This document shows positions 23,801 to 32,560 of a stretch of 64,000 nucleotides of DNA, one piece after another (the first letter of the stretch is position 1; the number at the start of each line of letters is the position of its first letter). Below the pieces are notes generated by a model that was given only the letters and a program-made list of their open reading frames with translations, searched no databases and was not told where the DNA came from. The position numbers and the translations under genes were made by a program. Origin of the DNA: Tetracentron sinense (Eukaryota; Streptophyta; Magnoliopsida; Trochodendrales; Trochodendraceae); NCBI GenBank assembly GCA_015143295.1, contig CM026574.1, forward strand, positions 14,820,938 through 14,884,937, read 5' to 3'.

Positions 23801-26800
23801 ATATGAAAGAAAAAAGAAAGACAATAAAGAAAACCTTCATGCTTCCCTCCAAGAAATCTCCTCTAATCCATCACTTAAAGGTAATGTCCCTCATTCTAAT
23901 CCTGAGTTAATTGATGATTGTTCACTTCCTATTGCTCTAAGGAAGTATGTTCATCATATCTCTAACTTTGTCTCATATTTTGTTTTATCTCCTTCATATC
24001 ACTCATTTGCTTTGTCATTGTCTTCTGTGTCTATTTCTCGGAGTGTGACAGATGTTCCATCTCAGCAAAGTGGCAAGAGGCAATGGAAGAGGAGATGCGG
24101 GCTCTTGAAAAAAGTAGCGCTTAAGATCTTGTTAAGCTTCCTAGAGGGAAAAGACCAGTGTGCTGCAAGTGGATCTTTACTATAAAGCATAGTTACCAGA
24201 GCGAGAAGCGAAAACGAGAAGTAAAGCGAGAAGTGGGAAGCGAGAATCAAAAAGACCTTAGGAAACGGGAAACGAGAAATGAGATATAGGCTCCTCATTC
24301 CCATTATGTTATTTATGGGTAGTTATACCTTTGATTCTATCTCACATGAGATTTTTCTAGAAAAGCAGTTGCCTTAGGTTTCAAACCGACGATAATTACT
24401 TAGAGTCTACACCCTAGGCTATAAATTGTGGTCTACCAAATCACTTCACACATACAGCTCCATTTGACTACTAGATGAGACGTGATGGAAGCGAGCTTCC
24501 TAGGAAGAGAGTGTCCGAGGAAGCAAGTCTGGGAAACGAGCTTCCCACCCCATACATAGCTTCGGCAACTATGCTATAAAGCATCTTTCAGATGGCTCAA
24601 TTGATAGGTACAAAGCAAGGCTTATTGTCAAGGGATACACCCAATCCTTAGACCCATGGTATAGACTACCAAGAGACATTCGCCCCCGTAGCCAAGATGA
24701 ACTCTATAAGAGTGTTGTTGTCCCTTGCTACCAACCAAGATTGGCCCCAATTCCAATTTGATGTGAAGAATGTCTTCTTACATGATGACTTAGAAGAAGA
24801 GGTGTACATGACACCTCCTATCTTTATGAGTTCCTCAGCCAAGGGGAGAGTGTGCAAGCTAAGGAATACATTGTATGGCTTGAAGCATTCTCCTAGAGCT
24901 TGGTTTAAGAAATTTTGCACTGCCATGTTGAAGAATGACTACAAGCAGAGATAAGCAAAGCCACACACTATTTATCAAGCATTCTCACTAGAAAGTTACT
25001 ATCTTTATTGTGTATATAGATAATATTGTGGTGAACGGGGAATGATTGATAAAATGGGAAAGCTAAAGAGTAAGTTCGTAGCAGAAATTTGAGATCAAGG
25101 ATTTAGGTCATCTAAAATACTTCCTAGGGATGAAAGTTGTCAGATCAAAGGAAGGTATCTTTGTCTCTCAGAGAAAGTATGTGCTTGACTTACTTGAGGA
25201 GACCGGGATGATGGGGTGTAAACTCAGTGACACCCTTATTGATGAACCGCAAGCTTAGTAAAGACAGTAGAGAACATCTTTCAGATTCAGGGAGGTACCA
25301 GAGACTTGTAGGGCACCTAATTTACCTCTCTTTAACCAAACCAGACATTGCATATGCCGTCAGTGTTGTCAGTCAATTTATGTACGCACCGACCTCAGGA
25401 CATATGGAGGCAGTGTACAGGATACTCAGGTATCTCAAGTCCACCTCTGGGAAAGCATTGATGTATGCTAATCATGACGACTTAAGGGTAGAAGCCTACA
25501 CGGATACAGATTGGGCAGGCTCTATTACAGATAAGTGCTCCACATCTGGGTATTGTTCCTTTGTGGGTGGCAACATTATGACATGGAAGAACAAGAAGCA
25601 ACCAGTGGTAGCTAAGTCTAGTGCAGAAGCAGAGTTTAGAACTATGGCACATGGGGTATGTGAACTCCTATGGCTTCAATTGCTACTTTCAAAGATTAGG
25701 GTTCCTACTTAAGGACCAATGAGTCTATACAGTAACAACAAGGCAGCAATTAGTATAGCTCATAATCATGTGCAATATGATCGCACAAAACATATTGAAG
25801 TTGATCGTCACTTTATCAAGGAGAAGTTGAGATTGGACGACATTTGCACTCCTTTTGTGAAGACAGGGGATCAACTAGCGGATGTTTTGACCAAAGGATT
25901 GGGGAGACCTCAATTTATCAATATTATTAGTAAGTTGGGTATGAGAGATATCTATGCACCAACTTAAGGGGGAATGTTGAATTATGTTTGGTTTATTGTA
26001 CCTTTATGGTATAGTAGACCTTTGGGTGACACTTTGATAGAGTATACGTAGTAATGGCATACTTGTAATATTCATTTCTAGATGTTAAATATATGATCTA
26101 ATGAATGAGAAAGAAGAGTAAAGCTCTTTATTCTTTCTTTTTCTCTTCTTCTTCTTCTTCTTCCTCTTCTCCTTCTTCCTTCTTTCAAACCCTAACCCTA
26201 AACTAAACTAATCAAGTCAACTCTTTCTTCACTCAACATGAAGATAGGTGATCTAAGTTTTTTGCTCAGTATCAAGGGACAGGCTTTAAATTGGGGGTCA
26301 CCCCACGAACAGTATTCGGGGGACATGAATGATTGTCCTCCTTGACAGCGATTTTCAAGACAGCATGGTGGCATTGGGCATTACTTTCATCACTAAGCAC
26401 AGCAATGATGTATCATATCCATAGATAGGACACTACCTTAGCATGTAGATTGAGAACTGGTGGACTTAGAAGTGAAAAGTAGTCTCAAAGGAGCCGTCTT
26501 AATACGAAAAACATGCGAGCAATGGCTTTATCCGACCATGAACATTCATACCAGTTTCGAATATATATATAATAAAAATTAGCATTTTACTTGTTCTAAA
26601 GATAGCAACCATATGCATAAACAAAGATAAGATATAAATAAACCAATATAACTTTCACCGGGAGTACCTTCATATTGAACGACTCTTGCAGGGGTTCCCG
26701 GAGAAGTGTAGCTACTGTCCTCCCATCTCATAGTAATTTTAATTTGATACCATCTACGAACGTAAGAAAAACGAACAATCATGCATGATTCAGAACAGAA

Positions 26801-27114
26801 AATGAAAACATTGCTTTATAAAACAGGCTCAATTAAGATTGCTAAAACTCTCTTTTTGTCTCATAAATTTGGACATTTGGTTTCTGCAAACAGATGAAAG
26901 ATCTTTGAGCCAAGCTTAAATTAATGAAATCAGAGCACGACTCTTACCCTTGTTGGAAAAGGTCAAGATTGTGGAACCTATGTATGTAAATGGCGATCTC
27001 CTGCACCGTTTCCAACATAGCCGGCTTAAAGGATCCCAGCTTTGCATTAAGCAGCCTCTTTGTAGATGTGCTTCTATGATTCAGACCAATGAACAATCCA
27101 AATCGCCGAAACAT
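8153..27114 (-). CDS. FAM135-like putative serine esterase (DUF3657/DUF676), N-terminal part, 11 exons
   Basis: Exons on the minus strand: 27114-26948, 26753-26668, 21966-21812, 21698-21634, 21467-21273, 21102-21048, 13208-12942, 12837-12704, 8947-8758, 8559-8500, 8407-8153. All introns are GT-AG and the phases fit throughout, giving 1629 nt or 543 codons without a stop. The start is at [12 protein letters not shown] in exon 1. Conserved blocks: [19 protein letters not shown] (exons 1-2), [19 protein letters not shown] (exon 3), [20 protein letters not shown] (exon 5), [15 protein letters not shown] (exon 7), [14 protein letters not shown] (exon 9), [13 protein letters not shown] (exon 10). 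The end is [11 protein letters not shown], the first strand of the DUF676 alpha/beta-hydrolase. The nucleophile-serine half is not in the window, so the gene either continues left across a very long intron or is truncated. Family membership comes from remembered plant homologues; the substrate is unknown. Confidence 0.85.
9016..12020. other. Left part of intron 8 of the FAM135-like gene: AT-rich, mostly unrecognised
   Basis: No exon was seen. It holds a local tandem duplication (separate entry) and a stretch with GTAACGTAACAG near 10235 and ACGTTATGTAACGG near 10770 that may be the ends of an unidentified element. The remainder is low-complexity AT-rich DNA. Confidence 0.4.
9452..9630. repeat. 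Local tandem duplication, two units
   Basis: A block containing TGCAATATA, GAAGTCTGACCATC, AGAAAGTAAGCAAGTGAAG and AAGTTTG occurs at about 9452-9535 and again at about 9550-9630 with a handful of substitutions. It is intronic and has no coding sense. Confidence 0.6.
12025..12225 (-). mobile_element. RTE-clade LINE fragment, RT C-terminal end
   Basis: The minus strand is open over [18 protein letters not shown], then [20 protein letters not shown]. This is the well-known tail of plant RTE-type reverse transcriptases (RPTVLYG.ECW, MRMLRWM). Only about 65 residues survive. It lies in intron 8, in the same orientation as the host gene. Confidence 0.75.
14360..14540. repeat. Short direct repeat flanking a 110-bp spacer
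   Basis: AATAGGTCACTGTTCCAAACG (about 14373) and AATAGGCCACTGTTCCAAACG (about 14507) are direct repeats with one difference. Their origin is unknown. Confidence 0.4.
14935..15090. repeat. Tandem repeat, three units of about 55-60 bp
   Basis: AGCATTAACCTTATTATA recurs three times (about 14939, 14989, 15037), followed each time by variants of AATTATAATTTTATTATT. It is internal to the outer hAT-like element. Confidence 0.6.
15257..16050. mobile_element. hAT-type non-autonomous element with perfect 8-bp TSD
   Basis: The terminal inverted repeats CATGGTTGTTAAATC and (complement of right end) CAAGGTTGTTAAATC match at 14 of 15 bases. They are flanked by an exact 8-bp duplication GTTTAGAG (15249-15256 and 16051-16058). 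Subterminal regions are packed with short GATTCAAATC, CGATTCGA and ACGATTTGAATC words in both orientations, typical of hAT ends. At 794 bp with no transposase it is non-autonomous. Confidence 0.85.
17145..17169. repeat. TA microsatellite next to a MITE insertion
   Basis: The (TA)n run continues on the other side of the MITE (17608-17627), so the MITE split one microsatellite. Confidence 0.8.
17170..17607. mobile_element. hAT-like MITE, copy 1 (438 bp)
   Basis: The ends CATAGTTA and TAACTATG are perfect inverted repeats. They are flanked by ATATATAT on both sides, consistent with an 8-bp duplication but ambiguous because the target is a TA microsatellite. The interior shares long near-identical stretches with 24188-24573. 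Subterminal GAGAAGCGAAAACGAGAA words at the left and GGAAGCGAG/CTTCC words at the right are purine-biased repeats. Confidence 0.85.
18088..18118. repeat. TA microsatellite
   Basis: A pure run of TA dinucleotides of about 31 bp. Confidence 0.9.
18130..18300 (-). repeat. GGGGTGGCAATGGGT-type repeat end
   Basis: Read on the minus strand from 18299, the sequence begins TAGGGGTGGCAATGGGTTTG, a word common at the ends of plant dispersed repeats. Its other end was not found. Confidence 0.35.
18324..18666 (+). pseudogene. Phytocyanin (blue copper protein) pseudogene fragment
   Basis: The plus strand reads [12 protein letters not shown], stop (TAA near 18395), [16 protein letters not shown], then [39 protein letters not shown]. 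This is the second half of a plastocyanin-like (phytocyanin) domain. It keeps the His (GVHN), Cys (YICGV) and His (KHC) copper ligands, with Leu where the axial Met or Gln is expected (QKLSI). The signal peptide, the first half of the domain and the GPI tail are missing. The in-frame stop and truncation mark it as a pseudogene. It lies in intron 6 of the FAM135-like gene, opposite strand, inside a candidate TIR element, so it may be a captured fragment. Confidence 0.75.
18670..19150. other. Unassigned sequence downstream of the phytocyanin fragment
   Basis: No frame or repeat border was recognised. A TG-rich run (GTGCGTGCGTGTGTGCGTGAG) lies near 19120-19140. Confidence 0.35.
19367..20631 (+). 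mobile_element. Candidate hAT remnant with diverged TIRs
   Basis: The left end ATGGTTCAAAATGCCGGTA and the complement of the right end ATGGTTTAAAAGATCGGTAT are alike. Both ends carry CCGATAC/GTATCGG words. Between them (19880-20170) broken frames encode a Tyr/Gly/Ser-rich stretch ([20 protein letters not shown]) resembling the low-complexity C-terminal tail of plant DUF659/hAT transposases, after a run of GATGATGA-type acidic codons. No clear TSD was found. Confidence 0.4.
20759..20816. repeat. AAAT/TA compound microsatellite
   Basis: Repeats of AAAT followed by a long (TA)n run. Confidence 0.9.
22121..22223 (+). mobile_element. RTE-clade LINE fragment, RT end
   Basis: The plus strand reads [20 protein letters not shown] then [12 protein letters not shown], the same domain tail as at 12025-12225 but on the other strand. 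It is about 30 residues long, in intron 2, immediately left of a Copia remnant. Confidence 0.7.
22224..22379 (+). repeat. Possible 5' LTR end and degenerate primer-binding site of the intron-2 Copia
   Basis: The stretch resembles the end of a Copia LTR in layout (GA repeat and CT-rich run at 22308-22343). It is followed at 22368-22379 by TGATATCAGAGA, two changes from the plant tRNA-Met PBS TGGTATCAGAGC. It does not align convincingly with the 3' LTR at 25975, so it may belong to a related but different element. Confidence 0.35.
22380..25974 (+). pseudogene. Ty1/Copia pol without gag, decayed, hosting a MITE
   Basis: Domains in order: a protease-like [14 protein letters not shown] (22393-22435) almost directly behind the PBS-like site; the pre-integrase zinc region ([18 protein letters not shown], 22811-22930); the integrase core ([19 protein letters not shown] near 23160; [15 protein letters not shown] near 23270). 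RT follows ([37 protein letters not shown], 24675-24810; IVVNG near 25025), then RNase H ([42 protein letters not shown]; to 25967). Gag is absent. Stops and frameshifts occur throughout. The element lies in intron 2 of the FAM135-like gene on the opposite strand. Confidence 0.9.
24188..24573. mobile_element. hAT-like MITE, copy 2 (386 bp), with 8-bp TSD
   Basis: The ends are CATAGTTACC and GGCAACTATG, inverted with one mismatch. They are flanked by CTATAAAG on both sides (24180-24187 and 24574-24581). Deleting the element plus one TSD copy restores the Copia RT frame ([20 protein letters not shown]), which proves the borders. It is the same family as 17170-17607, with some internal deletions relative to that copy. 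Confidence 0.92.
25975..26238 (+). repeat. 3' LTR of the intron-2 Copia
   Basis: It begins TGTTGA after the purine tract AAGGGGGAA and ends TCAACA, a perfect 6-bp terminal inverted repeat. It is 264 bp long with a CTT-rich stretch (26135-26185). Confidence 0.85.
26239..26560. other. Intron 2 sequence right of the Copia LTR: nothing recognised
   Basis: No coding or repeat signature was identified. Confidence 0.4.
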
Positions 27115-27620
27115 AAGTGAGCAATGACCCAAAACCTCTCCGAATCTTGCATCCCTTCTTTTCAAACTAAATCATAGACCTATTTCTCCAACATATCCCA
27201 CTGCCTCTCCCGAACGCCATTCCACAATTGAATACTGAAATGAACATCAACCAGAAATCCAGATCCAGAGAACAAACCAGAAAATCCGTTCTAGGGTTCT
27301 CAATCTTCAAGGAGACTGAGATTCGTCCAGCTGAAGAGCAAGAAACATGAAATTCGAATAAGACCCTGCACAAAATCTGCAAATATCTCCGCTAAGATCT
27401 AGGGTTTGGGGTTCGGAAATTGAAGAGAATCGCCATGATTTGCTATTCAAATTGAGTTGGATTAATGGAGAGTTGAAGAAGGCCTGCGTGGGATTCGGGT
27501 TCTGGTTGGAGCTTTCATGAGAGCGATCAGCAACTCCCAGCATTCAAGTTTCAGGTACTCTCAATTTCATTAGATCCTGTGATCTATTCTGATCCGTTCA
27601 TTTATTGTTGTAATTAAATT
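27115..27620 (-). promoter_or_regulatory. Probable 5' leader and core promoter of the FAM135-like gene
   Basis: On the minus strand this sequence is GC-richer and lacks transposon signatures. It precedes the chosen ATG at 27114. An upstream in-frame ATG at 27165 would add 17 residues (MKRRDARFGEV...), but the family normally starts at MFRR. Transcription start and TATA box are not certain. Confidence 0.35.
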
Positions 27621-27668
27621 GCCCAAATCAGAGTCTTGGAGGGCCCAGCAAATATATGAATAGCTGAT

Positions 27669-28658
27669 GAAACCAAATCCTCTACGTTATAACCGGTTAA
27701 GCCCTTGAAGTCGCCACGTGTCCCTTTTCACACCCTTTTAACTGGAAGTCAAATCCTCTACGGTGATAACCGGATCCGGTTATCACCCCTAGAGGTCGCC
27801 ACGTGTCTCCTTTGACACCCCTTAACCGTGGTTAAGAATCACCCACCCCTAGGGTTCGCCCACCCATTCTTGATTTTTTTTTTTTTATATTAATTCTTTT
27901 TTTAAAATTAAAAATCTGTTTTTAGAGTTTTTTTAATATTTAAACAGTTTTTTAATTTTAAAAAAAGAATTAATATTTTTTAAAAAAACCAAGGATGGGT
28001 GGGTGAACCTTAACCCCCGATTAAGGGGTGTCAAAGGAGACACGTGGTAACCTCTAGGGGTGATAACTGGATTTGCCGAATTCGGTTATCACCGGCAGAT
28101 GATTTGGCTCCTTTTAACTGTTGTTGAGATTCACTCATCCTTGGGGCTCACCCAGCCATCCATAGTTTTTAGAAAAAATATTTAAAATTTTTAAAAAAAA
28201 TTATTATTAAAAAAAAGAAATACTTAAGAGGTATCAAAAGGGACACATGGTTAACCAGATTCCCAAGAATCTAGTTATAACCTTAGTTACCAAGTACGGG
28301 TATGGGTATAATACGGCAATGATCCATTCGGAAAGTATGAGTGTTATACGGCAAAAAATACGATAAAAGTTTAAAAAAATAATTAATAATTACAAATAAA
28401 TAAAAATCATAGCATTAACTAATAACAATCATTTAATACGGGATATGCATTTAACACGTTAAAAGTATGGTAAAAATATGTATATTGTACGTGTTTAATA
28501 CGTAATTCTGTTATAAAACGGGTATTATATTGCGATACGGGTATAACACGTAATACGGTAAAAGTATAGAATTTTAAACGATGACCCCCTCAAAGAATTA
28601 TACAGGTACAATACATGTGTTTAGTAATTATGGTTATAACCGTAGAGGATTTGGTTTC
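27669..28658. mobile_element. Mutator-like MITE (990 bp) with internal foldback
   Basis: The left end GAAACCAAATCCTCTACG and the exact complement of the right end (CGTAGAGGATTTGGTTTC) form perfect 18-bp inverted repeats. The flanks ATAGCTGAT (27660-27668) and ATAGTAGAT (28659-28667) agree in 7 of 9 bases, the length expected of a Mutator-type target duplication. An inner inverted repeat (about 27770-27960 against 27962-28085) can fold into a long hairpin around an AT-rich loop. Its arms carry CACGTG at 27716, 27791 and 28041. There is no transposase. It sits about 100 bp upstream of the FAM135-like leader. Confidence 0.8.
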
Positions 28659-28837
28659 ATAGTAGATTACAATTTGAATAGGAAAATGGACTGCGGTCAG
28701 CTTGGAAGCTAACGCGCCTGATCTCATTGGTCCAGGTCGTCTTTTTGAACACCCGCTAACTCTGGTTAAGATTCACTTACTCCTAATATTCATCTATCCA
28801 ATCTTAGTATTTAGGAAAAAAAATAAACAATAAAAAT

Positions 28838-29203
28838 TGTAAGAGAATTAATCCCACATCGACTAAATAGAGAAATAGTTGTGACCTTATATACATGTAA
28901 GGTCTCTCCACTCATTGCCAATTGGTTTTGAGTTGGACGCTTTCACACGGTATCAGAGCCCAAAAGGCCCAACGGCCAAATTATGCTCACTCACGATGAC
29001 AGACCTAAACAGAAAGGTTGCATGATTGACAACCAAAAAAAAAAAAAAGGTGCACGTGACAGACCTAGAATTAGGGCTGCACGTGAGGGGGCGTGTAAGA
29101 GAATTAATCCCACATCGACTAAATAGAGAAATAGTTGTGGCCTTATATACATGTAAGGCCTCTCCACTCATTGCCAATTGGTTTTGAGTTGGACGCTTTC
29201 ACA
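28838..29203 (+). mobile_element. TRIM (terminal-repeat retrotransposon in miniature), complete
   Basis: Two 110-bp LTRs (28838-28947 and 29094-29203; TGTAAGAG...TTTCACA) differ at very few positions. They are flanked by the 5-bp duplication AAAAT (28833-28837 and 29204-29208). A PBS-like GGTATCAGAGCC (28949-28960) follows the left LTR and a purine tract GTGAGGGGGCG precedes the right one. The 146-bp interior has no coding capacity and holds a direct repeat of GTGACAGACCTA-like sequence. Each LTR contains ATCCCACATCG and, about 25 bp on, TTATATAC. Confidence 0.93.
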
Positions 29204-29726
29204 AAAATAATCATAATTTAATTAAGCTTAACCATAATTTAAAAAGGGTTAAAAGGGACACGGGACACGGGACACTGCGGTCAGCTAGGAAGTGTCGACC
29301 AAAGTGATAGTGTGTATACTAGGGGTGTAAACTAGGGTCGTTGCAGTGTCGACCACCGTCATAGCAAGTAAACAAGGGAGGTGCACAATTAGAAAAGAAA
29401 ATTAATCGGAAAAATAACTTGACCATTGTCCATTGGAACATGAATTATAAAAAAGGAAAATTAATAGGGGAAGATATGGAACATGAATTATAATAAAGCA
29501 TGTTGGCGTCAATGCATCAAACAACCTACTACCTCTTACCATAATTAAAAAGTCTAAGGTGCTATGATTTTATTTTCATTATTGATAAGTAAAGAGTGAG
29601 TAAACTCTATGCTTACATCACTCGTTTAGGACTTGATCCCATGACCTTCCCCTTGCAAGGGGCACACCATTTCATTACAGCTGACGACACGTGCCTCTAC
29701 TACTTATCTATCTATATAAAGTAAGG

Positions 29727-29998
29727 AAAATAATCACCTCCTCGGTCGGTGATGCGAGGAGGGGCGTCTCAGCTCCCATTTTCTTGCCTTGTGTCCCCCT
29801 TCTAACCCTATTTAACTATGGTTAAGATTCATCCACCCTTAAGGTTCACTCATCTACCCTTGGTCTTTAAAAATATAATATTAAAAAAATTAACTAAAGG
29901 CTTTAAAAAAATTAACCCGAGTTAATAGGAGTTGAAGGGTCAACCATGTGAGAGCGAGGAGGAATAGTCCCCTCCTCGATCGATGAGGGGACTATTGT
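29727..29998. mobile_element. MITE with GC-rich inverted ends
   Basis: The left end ATAATCACCTCCTCGGTCGG and the complement of the right end ATAGTCCCCTCATCGATCGA are similar. Each end can also form its own small hairpin (CCTCCTCG...CGAGGAGG; GTCCCCTC...GAGGGGAC). The interior has the GGTTAAGATTCATCCACC motif shared with neighbouring MITEs. No TSD was established. Confidence 0.5.
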
Positions 29999-30008
29999 TC
30001 ATCTATAA

Positions 30009-31663
30009 TCTATAATATAAAGAAATAAGTGTCACCTAACCCCCAAGAAATAAGTGTCACCTAACTCTTTCTCTTTGTTCTCCAATCTTCATTCTAAGGA
30101 ATCTTATGAGTTCTATTTTAAGGATACCACGTGGCACCCTTCTTTAATCTCAACCGCTAACCCTCCCTCTCTCTCACACGTCTTCCTCTCAATTCAAAAA
30201 ATCATTTGAGTAATTTTAGGGGATTCTTATATAAGAGAAATCTATCTCTATCCCTCCCATGTTTTTCTCTCTCTATAGTGGCTTAAGAAACAGTAAATGG
30301 GACCCACCACTATTTAGCACATATTCTCAATTCCTCTATTTGTCTCTCTCTTTCTCAAACTGTCATTGTATCATTCATACCAAACGTTTCCCACATGTCA
30401 CAGCCTCTTTCTCCTCCAACCACACGACACCCATGGTTCTCCATTGGTAGGGAATGGTGCATACTCTCATCCCTGGTTTGCTGACATTTATGATATTTAA
30501 AATGTGGGGTTTCTTGGCGAGCAAGATGACGGGGAAGAAGGCATGGTTTGCCGCAATGTTGTATCAATTGAGAGGTTTTGCATTTCATGTTTCGTTTATT
30601 GTATAGAAAATCTGTTAACCATTTTTGGAGTGAGTACAATATATTTATCTCTAATTTCTTTTTTTGATGTGAAATGCAAAGAAAAAGTTTATTCATATTT
30701 TATTGCTTTCTTTGCTAAAATTTTAATAGTTCCAATTCCACTTTTTGTGGAGTTTGCAAAATTAACCTATAGAAATCCAATGTATCAGGAAATTCCCCGT
30801 CCAATCTTCAATGTGGTTGCAAAACCTCTCTCTCTACAATTTTGCTTTTTTTTTTTATGGTAGGTAGTTGGGAGAAAGAGGGGTGCTAGAGATAAAGTGG
30901 AGAGACGTGTGGTAGTTTAAAGGGTTGAAACTACCCCTCTCTCTCTCTCTCTCTAACTACCCCCACTTTGCTCTCTCACTTAATGGATCCACCAACTTTC
31001 TGATCTCTCTCCCCTAACCCCTAATGCAACACCTCCCCAATTCTCAACGTCTCTCTCTAGCCACCACCACTTCTCTTTCTCTCCCCTCACAAACCGCTGC
31101 CCCTTCCATGCCTCCATCTTCCTCTCTCCTCCCTCTCTCTCTCTCTCTCTCTCTCCCTCCTATTTACCTTATTCAAATTTTAGTACGAAATCAAGGGAAT
31201 GGAATAGGTTAGTATCTCAATTGTTGTTCATCTCAATTGCCTTAATGCTGATGATTTGCTGCGGTGATCCATATTTGGTCCAATATTCAACAAGCTTTCC
31301 AATAGTTCACTGCTCCCCAATTAATCATAAGTATAATAGTGGGTTTTGACATGGACCGTGTTTTTTTAATTCTCAATTATTGCATCCAAGCTTTAATTTG
31401 TGTGGTTGTTCACAGGCTATCATGGTACTGAATTTAGACTCTTTAAAATTTTGCATCTAAGTCCAATATATTTTTATTTCTTGTGTACTGTTTTCCAACG
31501 GATAAGTAAGAAATATTTATCTATGAAAAATATTTACTTCCAGACCTGTTTGCTAGCTTTAACTCCCAAAAAACTATTAACTATGTATTTAAATTCAACT
31601 ACTTGAATATAATTTTTATCTCACTCTATTCTCTACCCGTGCATCGCATGGGGTCTTTGCTAG
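30009..31663 (+). mobile_element. Non-autonomous Helitron, copy 1
   Basis: It starts TCTATAATATAAAG after an A and ends CTAG before a T, as Helitrons do between A and T. Just before the end is a hairpin, CCCGTGC-ATC-GCATGGG (31636-31652, one G-T pair). It is 1655 bp with no Rep/helicase. The interior contains CT microsatellites (30938, 31134) and short incidental frames only. Confidence 0.7.
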
Positions 31664-32103
31664 TAAAGTAATAAGTGTCACCTAACCCCCTCTCTTTGTT
31701 CTCCAATCTTCAATTCCAAGAATCTTATGAGTTTTATTTTAATGATGTTACCTGGCACCCTTCTTTAATCTCAACTGTTAACTCTCTGCCTCTCTCACAC
31801 GTCTCTCTCTCAATTCAAAAACCATTGGAGGGATTTTAGGGGATTATTCCCTCCATGACTCTATCTCTAATCTCAACCGTTAAATCTCTCTCACACACAT
31901 TTCTCTCACAATTCAAAAACTATTGGAAGGATTTTAGGAGAGTGATAAAGATAAGAAGGATAGAAAGATAATGTAGAAAGAGATTTTAGGGGATTGTGAT
32001 ATGATGGATAAATAGAGAGATAAGAAGGATAAAGAGAGTGTATAGATTTTTTTTTCTTGTTCTTTTTTATTCACACCCGTGCATCACACGAGATCTCTAC
32101 TAG
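31664..32103 (+). mobile_element. Helitron copy 2, 5' end incomplete
   Basis: It starts within the shared head sequence (AATAAGTGTCACCTAACCCC, 31671), lacking the terminal TC. It ends CTAG at 32100-32103 before T, with the related hairpin word ACCCGTGCATCACACGAG upstream. It repeats the head region of copy 1 (TTCTTTAATCTCAAC, CTCTCTCACACGT). Confidence 0.6.
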
Positions 32104-32560
32104 TACTATAATATAAAGAAATAAGTGTCACCTAACCCTCTCTCTTTGCTCTCCAATCTTCAATCTCATGAATCTTATGGAGTTCTATTTTAAGGATGTC
32201 ATGTGGCACCCTTCTTTAATCTCAACTGTTAACTCTCTCTCTCTCTTACGTCTCTCTCTCAAATCAAAAACCGTTGGAGGAATTTTAGGGGATTATTCCC
32301 TCCACGTGGCTATGAGTTCTCCCATCCCAAGAGATGTGTCCCCACCCAATCTTTTTTTATAGTTATTTTTTCCATCTAAAGAGGCGTGTCTCCCACCAAA
32401 ACAGGCACCTCTCTTCTAAGTGGGATAAAATCCATGAGATTTAATCTCAAACACACACGTCTCCTACCCCAGCATCACTTTTCTCCCCTCCACGTCTTTC
32501 TCTCTCCCCTCCCACTCTACTCCACGCCTTTCTAATCTTCTGTTGGCAGATTTTGGTGGA
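32104..32560 (+). mobile_element. Helitron copy 3, head only
   Basis: CTATAATATAAAGAAATAAG starts right behind the end of copy 2 and repeats the same head. No CTAG-plus-hairpin end was found to the right, so the right border is a guess. Confidence 0.45.

Noticed and set aside
28949..28960. PBS-like site at 28949 as part of a large LTR retrotransposon
   Set aside because: The two identical 110-bp LTRs and TSD define a complete TRIM of only 366 bp.
30504..30863. 119-codon plus frame in Helitron copy 1 as a captured gene
   Set aside because: Hydrophobic AT-driven composition, no homologous family recognised, no splice structure.
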